DNA of 64,000 bases, taken from positions 62,001 through 126,000 of the forward strand of contig JAKEKT010000004.1 in the NCBI GenBank assembly GCA_021495925.1, written 5' to 3'. This document shows, piece by piece, positions 1 to 10,631 of this stretch (position 1 is its first letter; each line of letters begins with the position of its first letter). Position numbers and translations under genes: made by a program. The notes beneath the pieces were generated by a model. That model ran no database searches and was not told the DNA's origin. It saw only the letters and a list, made by a program, of their open reading frames with translations. The DNA is from Diplodia intermedia (taxonomy: Eukaryota; Ascomycota; Dothideomycetes; Botryosphaeriales; Botryosphaeriaceae).

Positions 1-168
1 CAGCGCCCGCCCGCCCTTTCCGGACCCAGACCTTCGCTCGCCTGCCCCGGCGGAATGACGCCGTGATCACTGCGCATGCATGGCCGCACTTGGCAAGCCC
101 GCGACTTTGAATACCTTGATGGTGCCCGCGTCCTAATGCCGCGTACAGATACACCCTGGGTCTCTCAG

Positions 169-1855
169 ATGTCCCCTACCTCCAACCCGTCGAAGTCTGC
201 GTCGCCGGGCGCAGCAGACCCCAATCCGCCGACGTATGCCGCCTTCTCGCCCGGCACGCTGGGGCACCTTCCAGCCACCACCAAGCAGCGCTCCACCATC
301 CTCGTCCACCAGAAGTCGCCGCTGCTCGCTGCAACCCCGCCGCAGGTCACCCGTGCCCTCGCCTACTCGCATCCCTTCCTGCTGCCGCTCAACAAGCTCG
401 TCGGCCTGCTGTCATGGACCACCGGCGACCCGTGGGAGAGCTTCCTCTTCATCGCAACCTTCTGGGCGATGACGCTGTACGGTGGCACAATCGTCAGGCT
501 TGCCGGTCCCATCGTTGCGGTGGCTGCTATCATACTTGGCATGTACACGCGCAGGTACTCGCCGCTCTCCTCCACCGGCTGGACTGGCGAAAAGTCCAAG
601 GGACACAAGAGGGGCGCGTCTGTCGCCAGTGAGAGCCACCAGAAGAGTCTTGAAGACATTGTGGACACTTTGAAGCTGTTCACCTCGAGGTGCAACATCT
701 TGCTGGATCCCTTCATTCGTCTGACGGACTTCCTTTCCACCCAACGCACCGCGACCTCAGCTACGACAAGACCCGCGCTGACCACCTTGTTCATCCGCAT
801 TCTCTTTCTGACCCCGTTCTGGTTGGCCCTTACCCTTCCGCCTCTACGCGTGCTGACGACAAGACGCATTGTCCTTGCCTTTGGGACAATAATCCTGAGC
901 TGGCATTCGCGGCCCGCACGAGTGACCCGTATTATCCTCTGGCGCTCCAGGCTTGTCCGCCGTTCCTTGGCCCTCATCACAGGGCTCGACGTTGGAGACC
1001 CTGACCCTGCGGCACCTGGCTCCGACAGAGCCAGGCCGCCCCCCCTCCCACCGCGGAGGAAAGACGCAAATACCATTGCAGCGTCTTTGGCGGCTAAGCA
1101 TAGGGCAGACTCACCTGGCGTTCGCTTTACGTTTGCACTGTTCGAAAATCAGCGCCGATGGTTGGGGATCGGATGGACGTCTTCGTTGCTTGCTTACGAA
1201 CGAACACCCTGGACAGATGAGCATCTGAACCCTGCACCAGACAAGGAGAGCTTTGACCTCCCAGAAGTTGACGGTGGAAGTGCAAGATGGCGTTGGGTGG
1301 AAGGGAGCGAGTGGAGAGTTGAAGGTGCAGAGAGTGATGAGGAAGACAACCGAGGTTGGATCTACTATGACAACAAGGTAAGACAGCCTCGCTCTCTTCT
1401 GTGCGCAGCTAACCGTTTATCAGTGGCGAGATGGTCGACGTGGGCAAGACGGCTGGGGACGGTATACTAGACGACGCAAATGGTGCCGTGACGCCGAGCT
1501 AGTCGAGATCACTCCTTCGACGGACATCACACCTTCTCCTACTCCCATGCCCTCAGTGAGCGAAGAGCCCTCCTTCTCTGAAGCAGATACAGCAAGGCCC
1601 GAAGAGACTCCGTCGGAATACTCCATGTCAACCAGGGATGAAACCGGAAGTGATGGGAAAATGCGCAAAAGGCGATGGTTTGGTCGGCGACCGAGCAGGG
1701 CAGCTAGCGAGAAAAGCATCGCGACCGGGAGCCTCGATGGCACTGATGTGGATATTCAAAACGACGAAGAAGACGTCCATACGCCGCTCCGATACCATGC
1801 AACGCGAGAGAGCGAATGGGGATTGGGAGACGAGGCGCGAATGGACTTGGGATAA
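169..1855 (+). CDS. Peroxisomal membrane peroxin, Pex24/Pex28-32 family with dysferlin domain
   Basis: Joined exons 169..1377 and 1424..1855 (46-bp intron, GTAAGA donor, GCTAAC branch, phase 0) give 546 residues. An N-terminal hydrophobic region (about residues 85-160, including 'LVGLLSWTTGDPWESF' and 'FIATFWAMTLYGG') is typical of the integral peroxisomal membrane peroxin family. A dysferlin-type module spans the intron: 'GWIYYDNK' closes exon 1 and 'GWGRYTRRRKWCRDAEL' opens exon 2, the DysF C-terminal signature. Family members sit in the peroxisomal/ER membrane and control peroxisome number and size. A Ser/Glu-rich tail with basic 'RKRRWFGRRPSR' follows. The start is uncertain: in-frame ATGs also lie at 76 and 136; 169 was chosen because the sequence upstream has poor coding character. 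Which Pex23/24/28-32 paralogue it is cannot be settled by eye. Confidence 0.85.
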
Positions 1856-3385
1856 CCCTCCACTCATAATTGCTGCTTCATCACAAGATGCACGGTGGTC
1901 CCATCTCAGCCATCCTACCATGGGTACCAGCGCTCATTGCCTCGCCTTGAGTTGCAATACGGGGATGGGTTCCGACGTTCCGACCGTAGCTCTCAGACGA
2001 CGATGGACAGGCTCGCGGGGCCAGTTCTCATTATCTCACGGGATCTGGTGTCGATAACGTAGCGGCGGCCGCCGTTGCATGGATTTGGCATGTTTGCTTT
2101 TGTCGGCGAGGTTAACAGTATGTGCCCGTTTCATTCGATTGGCGGAGCGTAAAAGGCGCGTTACGTTGTGTACTTGGCTCGCTCAAAGCATTCTGACAGG
2201 GCAGTGGTCGTCACAAGATGCCTATCTTCATGGGCTTTGCCATCATTGGCCTTTGAACAACATCCCACGCGTCACAAGCGGTGGCGGTACATAACAGGAT
2301 AGCTGATGCTTAGGCAAATACACAAGCTTCATTCATTGCTTACGGCCCTTGATGTCACAGGGAGCTCTAGCTGGGCCGGTGGACTAGGTACAGCGTCCAC
2401 GCCCAGATTGGCCTCGGAGCCGCAGAAATGCCGCTCGGGTCGCGGACTATCAGGCTGTGCTCGTCTCAGCAGCAAACAGTGACGAAATTCGACGCAGGTA
2501 GCCGGGCCGCACAATTCACTCAGCTAGCGGCCGGCAGTCACGAGCATCACGGCTGCCCACAGGCGTCGACTTAAGGTAAGGCAGCCATGTGACGCGTAAA
2601 GTAAAGCAGCCAATCACGCTCGGCTGGTGCACCACCTCGACGCTTTTGCCCGATCCGGATGCGGTCATGCAGCCACCAAGAGCTCCCACCGGCGAGGATC
2701 GGGCCCTATCGTCCGCGTCAGTCTGCCCCCCGGGCGAGCCGTACCGCGCCGCCTCCCTGTCAGGCTCGACTCGCCCCCCCATGTCGGATCCAACCAATTG
2801 CTCCATGAAGATGCGCGACGCACCGCGCCCCCACCACTGCAGCCGCCCACTGCAAGTCCCCGCACCTTTCGCATGGCAGTGACCCACCAGCGTCCGTCTG
2901 GGGGTCCCGAATCGAATGACTGTCATGACTGACGACGCCACGCTCTTGTCCAAGAGGTTGCCGTCCGGCGGCAAACGGCGCCCCCAAAGCACTAGATCCA
3001 GGCTGGCGGGCTCTTCGAAGCACCTAGCGTCGCCCGAATGCTGACCCCATGCCTCCAGCGCCCAGCCTCACTGTCGCTGGGCCTATCCGCGTGAAGCGCC
3101 ACGTTGGGGTGTATGTCCGCCGCAGCCCCGCAGTAGGCTCGTGCCGCCATCTGCATCGTGTTGCTGGCTCGAGTTACCACAAGTGGGTATTCGGTCGGGA
3201 ATGTCCATGCAGGCCAAGAGAGGCGGGCAGGATGGGATGGAGGTGGGAGGAGCAGGATATATAAAGACGTCCGTTGGACACCCTGAAGTCCCTCTCCTTC
3301 ACCCACTCATCAGCTCAATCATTTCCACAAAGCATAACCAATCCAACCGATAAACCGTTTTCCGAAACATATCCCCACTGCCAAA
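1856..3385. other. Intergenic region between peroxin and metallothionein genes
   Basis: No credible gene: short open frames here are Arg/Pro/Ser-rich and overlap each other on both strands. The right end holds the metallothionein promoter (TATA box at 3258) and a CT-rich stretch at about 3290-3340 that probably contains the transcription start. Confidence 0.6.
3258..3265 (+). promoter_or_regulatory. TATA box of metallothionein gene 1
   Basis: TATATAAA lies 128 bp before the metallothionein start codon and is followed by a pyrimidine-rich stretch and an A-rich leader ending in CCAAAATG. A strong TATA box fits a sharply inducible gene. Copper or stress control is inference; a GTTGCTGG at about 3165 resembles a copper-factor core only loosely. 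Confidence 0.6.
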
Positions 3386-3791
3386 ATGTCTCCCTGGTAC
3401 TTCTCCCCCCCTCCAGCTGTACCATTTCCATCACTTCACCATGTCCTCGGGCTTCGGTCTCTCCACTCTCTCCTTCATCTTCCTCGGGGAGCTTGTTGTC
3501 GGGGATAGAGGGCTGACATGGACCTGCAGCACCTGCAACACCTGCAACTGCTCCAACGGCCAGTGCAACGGCTGCTCCTGCAGCTCGTGCGGCGTAAGAT
3601 TTCACCTGAAACCCCACCATCCAAGCTCTTCGCCGAGATAGGCGCCTTCATGCGGGGCCGTCTCTCGCTCTTCTTGCCCTGTTTGGACATGCAGAGTAGC
3701 GATAAAGCGAGGAGTGTTTCTCGAGGTGCTTGTCCACAGAGATTGCATATTGGCTAACGCATACTCTCTCACTTGCCGCCGGTAGCACTAA
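3386..3791 (+). CDS. Metallothionein 1, small Cys-rich metal-binding protein
   Basis: Exons 3386..3396, 3530..3593 and 3786..3791 join in frame to a 26-residue protein beginning MSPCTCNTCNC, then 'CNGCSCSSCG', and ending in His. It has eight cysteines in Cys-X-Cys or Cys-X-X-Cys spacing and no aromatic residues, which is the fungal metallothionein pattern: cytosolic chelation of copper, zinc or cadmium through thiolates. Intron 1 (133 bp, GTACTT donor) has a CTGAC branch just before GACCTGCAG; exon 1 supplies MSPC with the Cys codon split. Intron 2 (192 bp, GTAAGA donor) has a GCTAAC branch and a GGTAG acceptor, leaving CAC TAA. If intron 2 were not removed the frame would read on to a stop at 3641. 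Intron 1 is well supported; intron 2 is likely because the second metallothionein gene has the same one-residue last exon. Confidence 0.75.
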
Positions 3792-4834
3792 ACTGGCGTT
3801 GCCGACCCATGACGCCTGCTCGAATATCTCTACCGTCCGCATGAAGAACAATAGCAACGAGAGCGCTCGTCCATCATCCTACTCCCGATTCACTTCACCC
3901 GTTTCATCGAACTGGGTGATGCATTGTTCTTCTTCTCTAGAACATTATCCTTCGTCTTCGTCATGGGGGCCTAATCAACCTATCAGGATTGGTGGACGTG
4001 GGCCGGGGAGTTTCGGCGGTTATGGAACGGGGAGAGGGTATTAGTGCAACGATTTGCCCTCTTTTTTCTTTACTCATACACAGTATATCAATATAAATCC
4101 TTGGCCAGGACACGATCATTCCGTGCGAGATGCCTTGCTTCTCCTGACACTCAGCAACGATCCTGTTTCCGCTTTCAGCCACGATCTTCAGCCATGTGTG
4201 ATGAGCGCTGCAGGTCCATTACTTAGCTTCAGCACGTCGTCCCTCGGTGCCGGCGTCATAGCGGGTCCACGTTTCATCGCGCATGACTTCGAGCCGAGAT
4301 GCATGACATAGGATGGCAGCCGATGCACGAGCGGCAAATGTGCCCGCTTGTGAGTCAACATGCATACAGCTCAAATGGTTTCACAAGTCAGCTTCTCAAA
4401 CACTCTGAATAACCCGCATGCACGTCAAAGGAAAAAGTGTCAATGGACCAAATCACCATGCATCACGCAAGCAACAACGAAATTCTAGATCGTCAAATCA
4501 TTTTTTCATCATTGCTCATCCCAGAGGTCGCCCGCCATTTGGTATAGTAGTACAAGCCATAATCAGCCACCTCAGCCTGATGATCCACAAGGGAATGCCC
4601 ATTTGCCATGTTCCTTCCTTTTGCTCGGTCCGCCACCCATTTCAAGTAGCCGTTGGGAGGCGTGCCGAGGGAGAGTCGAAAGTACAGGATCAAGATGAGG
4701 AGGCATCGATGTTGTTGCAGTAGGAGAGTCGGTGATGAGGAAAGCAAAAAGTCATGGCGGCCGTGAGACCGTCGTCGTTCAGAGCTCTATGCTTCACTCC
4801 GGGAGAGCATGCGGGGTGTGAGGTGTGCAAGCAT
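3792..4834. other. Region between the two convergent metallothionein genes
   Basis: Holds the 3' flanks of both metallothionein genes; AT-richer around 4030-4110 and 4370-4560. No open frame with coding character was found on either strand. Confidence 0.55.
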
Positions 4835-4963
4835 TTATTTCTGCAGGCGCGGTCAGCTTGGTGGGGCTCTGCAGGAAACCGTTTCTGAAAGGGCACTCAC
4901 GCCGCAGGTGCAGTTGGCACCGCACTGGCAGTTGGAACCGCAGGAGCAGCCGTGGTCAGACAT
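4835..4963 (-). CDS. Metallothionein 2, 22-residue Cys-rich metal-binding protein
   Basis: On the minus strand exon 1 (4963 down to 4901) encodes MSDHGCSCGSNCQC followed by 'GANCTCG'; a 60-bp intron (GTGAGT donor, CTGAC branch, CTGCAG acceptor) joins exon 2 (4840..4835), which holds only AAA TAA. The product is 22 residues with six cysteines in Cys-X-Cys pairs and ends Gly-Lys. Its size and Cys count match short fungal metallothioneins of the copper type. It probably buffers copper or other thiophilic metals in the cytosol; metal preference cannot be read from the sequence. It faces metallothionein 1 tail to tail, about 1 kb away, with a different Cys layout, so the two are not a recent tandem copy. 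Its length puts it below ordinary gene-finder limits. Confidence 0.8.
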
Positions 4964-6316
4964 TGTGCTTGAGTGAGGGGTTGGTGGGTGGTATGTGGTG
5001 TAACTGTGAAGGGTTTGCTGTCGGTCGTTGAGTGGATCGTTGTCGCAGCAGAGATGAGGATGGTGGGGTTTAAGTAAAGGGCGCCGCGAAGGGCGGGGCT
5101 TTTATCAGCAGACCGCAACACTTGGCACAGGGCAGCTGCGGCCAGAGCTCAGGCGGACGTTGGCCCGTCGCTCTTGCCCGCACGAGCTTGGCGCCCGGCC
5201 TGGTGATGAGGCTGGACCCGGTCCTGGCAGGCGCAGCCCAGCGTCATGATGCTCCGCCCCGCGCCGATTCGCATCGGGCCTTCGGTCTCTCCTTCTGTGT
5301 GCATCTTCGCCGCGGCCGCCAGGTGAGCACGTTCTTGTGACAGAGAAGCATGGATTTGTTGAGCAGGTTTGAGTACCGGGAGCGAATCCAAGCCGCGTGT
5401 ATCGGCAGCTAGACACACGGCGCGTCTGCAATGCAATGCGCCCTCCGTCTTGGCCTCCCTATGTTTGCCACCCGCTTGTCCGCGTCTTTGATGAAGCGAG
5501 AACCGTAAGAAATCATGTCCGAGAGCAGGCCTAGGACGATGCTGCGTGGTATTCGCGGAACGGGTCCGATGCGCACCCCTGGCGCTTCCCGGCATCTCCA
5601 GGGCCTCTCTGGAGCCGGTGCAATGGGCTAACGGACTCGCTCCGTGCCACCGGGTTCGCCGCTCGATGAGACGCTTTTTTGCCGATGATGAGATAATTGT
5701 GCGGACACGGCCATGCCTGCCTCTTTGTGTGCGAGATTTGTGCGGAACGCCTTTTCCAAGGTTCGCCCCGTGCAGCCACTGCGGCAAAGGCGCCTAGGCG
5801 GTGGAAACTTTGATACGACCGCTCCGCACAAAAGACTCAGCTCCGCTTTCGTCGCTGGCGATCTCGAAGCGCGTCCGCCCGCCGCCTTCGCCGCGTCGTG
5901 CGTCTGATTGCGCGGGTTACGCGAACGGGCGTTACCGCAAATCCTTGGTCTTGGTACGTGCAGAGGGGTGGACGAACAAACTGCAGCGATAACGTTGAAT
6001 CCCCCCTCCTAGATCTTCTTCCGCTCCACTCCATCGCACCGTAGCACAAAACCCCAGCATGTGTTCAGCCGCTAGTTCAGCAACGAAGTGCCAAACAAAT
6101 ACACCTCGAAGTAAACCTCAGCTTTCTATGGCAGAGAAGAACTGTTGTGAACTGTAAAACTTTCGTAGTTTGTTTGCTGATCGGTTGGAAAAGAGAATGC
6201 ACTCATTCATTGCTAGAAACGATCCAAACCAGAACTCCTTTTTATCCAGGGTATTTCCACCCAGACCACGCTTATAATACGCCATGAAAATGCTTCAATG
6301 CTGGTATTGCCAGCGC
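4964..6316. other. Intergenic region upstream of metallothionein 2 and downstream of the BTB gene
   Basis: Contains the minus-strand promoter of metallothionein 2: CTGATAAAAG (5108..5099, read on the minus strand) lies about 140 bp before its ATG, similar to the TATA spacing of metallothionein 1. A 212-codon minus-strand open frame (5149-5787) is Arg/His/Ala-rich, overlaps this promoter and matches no family I know, so it is not called. 6100-6290 is AT-richer and is probably the 3' flank of the BTB gene. Confidence 0.5.
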
Positions 6317-7259
6317 CTAAATAACAGACCAATCCGAGTCGGAATCGTCAATGTCCACGAGAACGAAGCCATCTTCCGTGGCCGGGCTGGCCGGCTCAGC
6401 ACCCTCTGTTTCCTCCCTGGCACGAATGGGCAAATCACGGATCTCCATCATTGCCTCTGGAGCCTGGTCAATGGAAGGAGGCGAATTTTGGCGCGAGCGG
6501 ACCGGCTCCGGCTCAACAGCATGGCCGGCGAATAAGTTCGCGATATCTGCATCTACAACGCCATGGCGCATCGGACCGACCATCTTCGGGATATCGAGGT
6601 TCTCTGGGCTTCGGGTTAGGTCATATGGTTGCCGTGTGCAACCAGAGGGGGGAGTACTTACCGAAACCACGCTCGGCGTTGACCTTGGACAGATCAGAGA
6701 GAAGGCAGTCGTGGGTCTCGGCGAGGCGCTTGAAGTCGGCATCCTCTCCCAGCTTGTGAGTGGTGAAGGAAGCTACGCAGTAGTTCAGCATCGTGCTGAG
6801 AGCCTCCGGGATGTGGTTGAGGTGGGTATAGACGAAGATGAGAGTTTGCACCAGATCCGGGGGCGAGGCGGGGAAGCTGATGGCCAGTTCAACGTTGTAG
6901 TTCAGGTGGCCCATTGCGACGTTGGCAAGTTCGGCGCAGCTGGTGGCATCGGCGAGGTGCAGGACTTGAGCGTGGATGAGGAATTGAGGGTCGCCCATGT
7001 CGTCGATATCCCCGATGGTGTAGTTGCCAGTGTAGAGGTAACGAACAAGCGCAACACCAGCGGCGTGAGACGCAACACTCAGGGTGAGCGAGGCCCTTCC
7101 AGCAGCGTCGTCCTCGGGCGCCATGCCAAGAAGACCCGAGCGCTGGCTGAGCACGTCTCGGTCGAGGCCCGCAACGCTGGTCTGCTCGCCGCCATGGTCT
7201 TCGAAGGTGAAGGTGACATTGCCGGGCGCCCAGTCCTGGAGGAAACTAGTGTCGTCCAT
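6317..7259 (-). CDS. BTB/POZ domain protein
   Basis: Exons 7259..6662 and 6603..6317 (58-bp intron, GTAAGT donor, CCTAAC branch, phase 1) give 294 residues. The N-terminal half is BTB-like: 'GNVTFTFEDHGGEQ', a region where the family usually has His-Lys-X-X-Leu, then 'GVALVRYLYTGNY' and 'LHLADATSC', the usual strand-helix order of fungal BTB proteins. These proteins dimerise and often serve as Cullin-3 adaptors; the substrate is unknown here. The C-terminus is acidic and ends 'DSDSDWSVI'. The ATG at 7259 gives the natural 'MDDTSFLQDW' start; an in-frame ATG at 7307 would add 16 residues. Divergent from the small membrane protein gene at 8040. Confidence 0.75.
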
Positions 7260-8039
7260 TGCGAAAGCACGGCGCGACAGTATGATATGCAGCGTCGATG
7301 TCGGCAAGGCTGAAGCGGAAGAGGCAAGCTGTCGTCGCGAGAGGATTGTTGGAGGTTTGCTGGCGCTGGTGCGGAAGCTCGAAAGACCGGAAGCTAATGA
7401 TCAAGGCGGGAGGGCAGCTTCTGCATGACTTGGCGGGTTATGCTTCAGTTGACGTGTAATTCGCAGTTGAGTTGTGGTCAAGACTGAGGCTGGCAGTGGT
7501 CAAGGTCGCGGAGCTGCGAGCCCCTCCCCGCAAGCCCCAGGCGGCAGCCTGGCTGCACCGCCTTGCGCCGCCAGCTTAGACGCGGCTCAGCCCTCCTACC
7601 GTCAGCGCCGCTGGAAGCTGTGGCTCGTAGGCCCATTCAAGGCGCATGATTGGACGACGGGTGCACAAATCGCAGCCTTGCGCCGGAGCCTGGGGTGCAC
7701 CGCCGGAATAGCGGTCACCGGCGGCGCAGTAGCATCGCGGGCCGCTTCCGCGCACGTTGCTTTAGCCCTCGCTGCACAGCTCACGATAGCAGGCCTCTGC
7801 GATGCAGTCGAGGTCGACGGCCGGTGTTGACGCTCAGACGTCATCGGCACCGGAGAGGCAGGCGGTGGCCCAGGCTTCGCCGCGGCACCCGAGAGCTATG
7901 CGCATTGGATCTCACCACTCTCATTGCATTGGATCCCATCATTTCCCCCGGCGCCAACCGCAATAAAAAGGGCAACCGCCCGCTGCTGCCTCGCCTCCCC
8001 GCTGCTCCAACCAGTCTGACGCCTGACGCCTGGCGCAAC
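7260..8039. other. Divergent promoter region, BTB gene / small membrane protein gene
   Basis: 780 bp between two outward-facing start codons. GC-rich with an AATAAAAAG element at about 7962 near the rightward gene. Overlapping open frames on both strands are Ala/Arg-rich and have no recognisable domain. Confidence 0.5.
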
Positions 8040-8450
8040 ATGGCCTGGTTCTCTATCCTCCCAGATCATCTTAGTTCTTTTGAAACGTGGATCGCGCGTC
8101 TTTTTGTAGGGCTGCCCGGCTCACCCTTGTCCCCGCCGCACCAGCCCGCTGAACATTGCTCACAGATTTTCTTCGGCGTCGTGACCATCGGACCCTGGGC
8201 TGTCCTGATCATCTACGACCTCGTCCTGTACTGTTCCCGCACCGTCGCCTACGAGCTGCCCGTCTTCGGAGGACGTGCCACAGGAAAACGGAGCCCGCGC
8301 GCCCCAAGCCTGACCGATGGCCAGCGTCGCCAATTGAGCCCAATGACACACACCGGCGATGAAGCAGATGCGCGCGCCTCAGGGACGTCGCGAGCCGCCG
8401 ACTCGGACGCCTCAATACAATCGCGCAGGACTGCGAAGGAGGACAGTTGA
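8040..8450 (+). CDS. Small conserved fungal membrane protein, function unknown
   Basis: Exons 8040..8105 and 8166..8450 (60-bp intron, GTAGGG donor, GCTGAAC branch, CACAG acceptor, phase 0) give 116 residues. The first part reads 'MAWFSILPDHLSSFETWIAR', and splicing brings 'IFFGVVTIGPWAVLIIYDLV' directly after it, making one continuous transmembrane segment around residues 22-42; without splicing a Pro-rich stretch interrupts it. The tail is basic then Ser/Asp-rich. I recall similar short proteins in related fungi but know no function. Probably a single-pass membrane protein. Confidence 0.65.
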   Translation: MAWFSILPDHLSSFETWIARLFVGLPGSPLSPPHQPAEHCSQIFFGVVTIGPWAVLIIYDLVLYCSRTVAYELPVFGGRATGKRSPRAPSLTDGQRRQLSPMTHTGDEADARASGTSRAADSDASIQSRRTAKEDS

Positions 8451-9370
8451 GCGCGATGTCGCTCATTCTCTAGCATGGGATGCGGCGTGCCGCGAGAAGG
8501 CAACAAGGATACCTGCAGGGGAGAAATTGCTGCGCACTTGCGCAGAACTCGTCCATCAATTTCTTTGAAATTGGCGCGATACCTTCCTAGTCACGGCGTT
8601 GGGTCTGAATCATATCACAGAGTCTTAATGGTTGCTGCCTACTCAACTGTGCACACCGCGCAAGACATCCATCATCTGCTTGCGTGTCTCTCACGGTCTC
8701 ATGACGTCGGTACAACGATCTGATCCTCTGCCTAGTCTGTTCGGCGCCTCAAGTGGGTTATCGAGCTATTCTTCCTTGCGCCCCAACGATTCTCGGAACC
8801 TCAACGTATGCCAGCCCACCATGGACTCACCAATCAGCTCGAGCACTTCTCGGACAAATGTGTATTGGTCAGGTCTCCTCCAAAACACACCCATGCAAGG
8901 CTTCAACATACCTCGCGCGATCCTAGCTGCCAGCCAAAACTCATCAGCACAGTAGGTCGTCAGAGATTCGAGCCTTCTATGCTCCGCGAAGGTCGCTCTA
9001 CCGCTGTCACAGGGCCAGTCTAGGCAACCATCCAAACGAAGATGCACGTTCTAAAGCTGGATATAGCCGGACGAAGCGTTCCGCTACGTACGTCGGGAGG
9101 CTTAGTTCTTTTGCACCCGTTGTGTTAGCGGCGTCAGCCAAGACTTTCTTCTCGCTCGAGCTTCGGCACCCGGCAGCCGCAGCTAGCCGCAATGGGCAAT
9201 TGGATCCGGACCGGGTGTTGACTCCGCACCCGTCGCAACATTCGGCTCCAAATGGACCAGCCGATCATTCAAAGCTTGTTCGTGGTAGCACTTAGATCCT
9301 ACTCCCGTGCGCCCTCACGTCCTGAGACATTTTCCCACAGCGCTGTTCAGCCATTGGGGCTGGCGTGACC
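8451..9370. other. Intergenic region, nothing recognised
   Basis: Only short overlapping open frames on both strands, none with a domain or coding-like composition. Probably 3' flank of the membrane-protein gene and promoter of the DUF3445 gene. Confidence 0.5.
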
Positions 9371-10631
9371 ATGCCATCACTTGAGTTCTCGCGAGTCGTC
9401 CTACTCGCAAGTTTCCTTGTTGTAGCTGTCGCCTTGGGCTTCAAGGTCCTCACCCTCAATTCCCGGAAAGCACGGGTATTAGAACCGACCATCCGTCTGA
9501 GCTGCACAGGATTGCTGATGCGCCACCAGAAACCCACTGCAGCCGGCCTCCCGAAGAATGACAAGCCAAATGTGCAAGCAGACAAGGAAGCATACTATGC
9601 GATCACTCCGCTCAGAACCTTCGATTGGCGGGAGACGAAGCCCATAAAGATTCGTCCATTTAAGCCTAGATACCACTTGACAATGGGTCAGCAGTCCCCG
9701 TTGCGCCGGCTGTCTAGAATAGAGGGCTAACCCCCCAGCAGCCCTTGAGAACACCACCATTTCTGAGTTCATTGCAATGGATGACACCTACCTCGCCCGT
9801 CTCGCTCTCCGACGGCAATTGATAGCCGACCACGGCGCTCACACCATCGCCGCCCTCCCTACCATCAAGCCCGCCGTCGTCGAGTTCTACAAGTGGATGA
9901 CAGGCGTCTACCTGCCGCGCCGCTTCCCCACTGTTTACTCACACGCGCTGCAGCCAGGAACCGGCCACGCCTACCTCCGCAACCTCGCCACCGACGAGTC
10001 AATCCCGCTGCAGCCGCCCGCCAGTACCGCGGACGCGCTCCGCATCCTCGGTTCGCACGTCGACACCGAATTCCTGTTCCTGCGCCCGTCGCCCGATCCG
10101 AGCGACGAGGGCAGGTACCGCTTGGAAGGCTTCGCCAACTGCTCGCCCTCGGGCTTCGACACGCTGGCGAAGCTAGGGCTGCGGCTTGCCGATATCCACG
10201 CGCCTGTGCCAGGCTACGCGCAGAAGCTCGAGCGGAGCATGGACCGCTTCTTCGCTGCGCTGCCCATCGGCAGGATCGTAAAGAGGCACAATTGGAGCGT
10301 CACGACGAACAGGAACCTCTTCTCACTCGGCGGAAACCATCTTTACGACGGGGAGGAGGTCAGGCCTTTGACGAGGGAGGACGTCGACATCGATCAGTGT
10401 GTGCTCAGGTGCGAGAGGCAAACGCTACATCGGCTGCGGGATAATGACGATACGTTGGTGTTTGCGTTCAAGACGTATCAGTATCCGCTGCGAGAGATCA
10501 AGGAGGAAGGCAGCGGAGAGGAACTGGCGCAGGCGGTGGATGGGTTGAGTGAGGGCAGCGTGCCGCGCATGGCATTTTACAAGAGGCAGGTCGTGTGGGG
10601 TGAAGCTGTGAAGGAGTTTTTGAGAGCTTGA
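9371..10631 (+). CDS. DUF3445 / heme-dependent oxidative N-demethylase-like protein
   Basis: Exons 9371..9686 and 9742..10631 (55-bp intron, GTCAGC donor, GGCTAAC branch, CAGCAG acceptor, phase 1) give 401 residues. The join produces 'RPFKPRYHLTMALENTTIS', the conserved entry of the DUF3445 (HODM alpha-like) domain, followed by 'VYLPRRFPTVYS', 'DTEFLFLRPS', 'ANCSPSGFDTLAKLGL', 'DIHAPVPGYAQKLERSMD' and 'KRHNWSVTTNRNLFS', all in family order. Bacterial relatives use heme to demethylate amines; the fungal substrate is unknown. Before the domain lies a membrane segment ('RVVLLASFLVVAVALGFKVL', about residues 7-26), suggesting an anchored enzyme. The stretch after it (about residues 33-50) fits the family poorly and may hide a further intron or a start-site error. 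Acceptor choice between 9738 and 9741 changes one Ala. Confidence 0.8.

Noticed and set aside
5149..5787. 212-codon minus-strand open frame
   Set aside because: Arg/His/Ala/Gly-rich without a domain, overlaps the metallothionein 2 promoter, and opposite-strand frames are equally open; a GC-composition artefact.
6351..7313. 320-codon plus-strand frame
   Set aside because: Lies opposite the BTB gene, whose splice-joined protein has a recognisable domain; the plus frame is its shadow.
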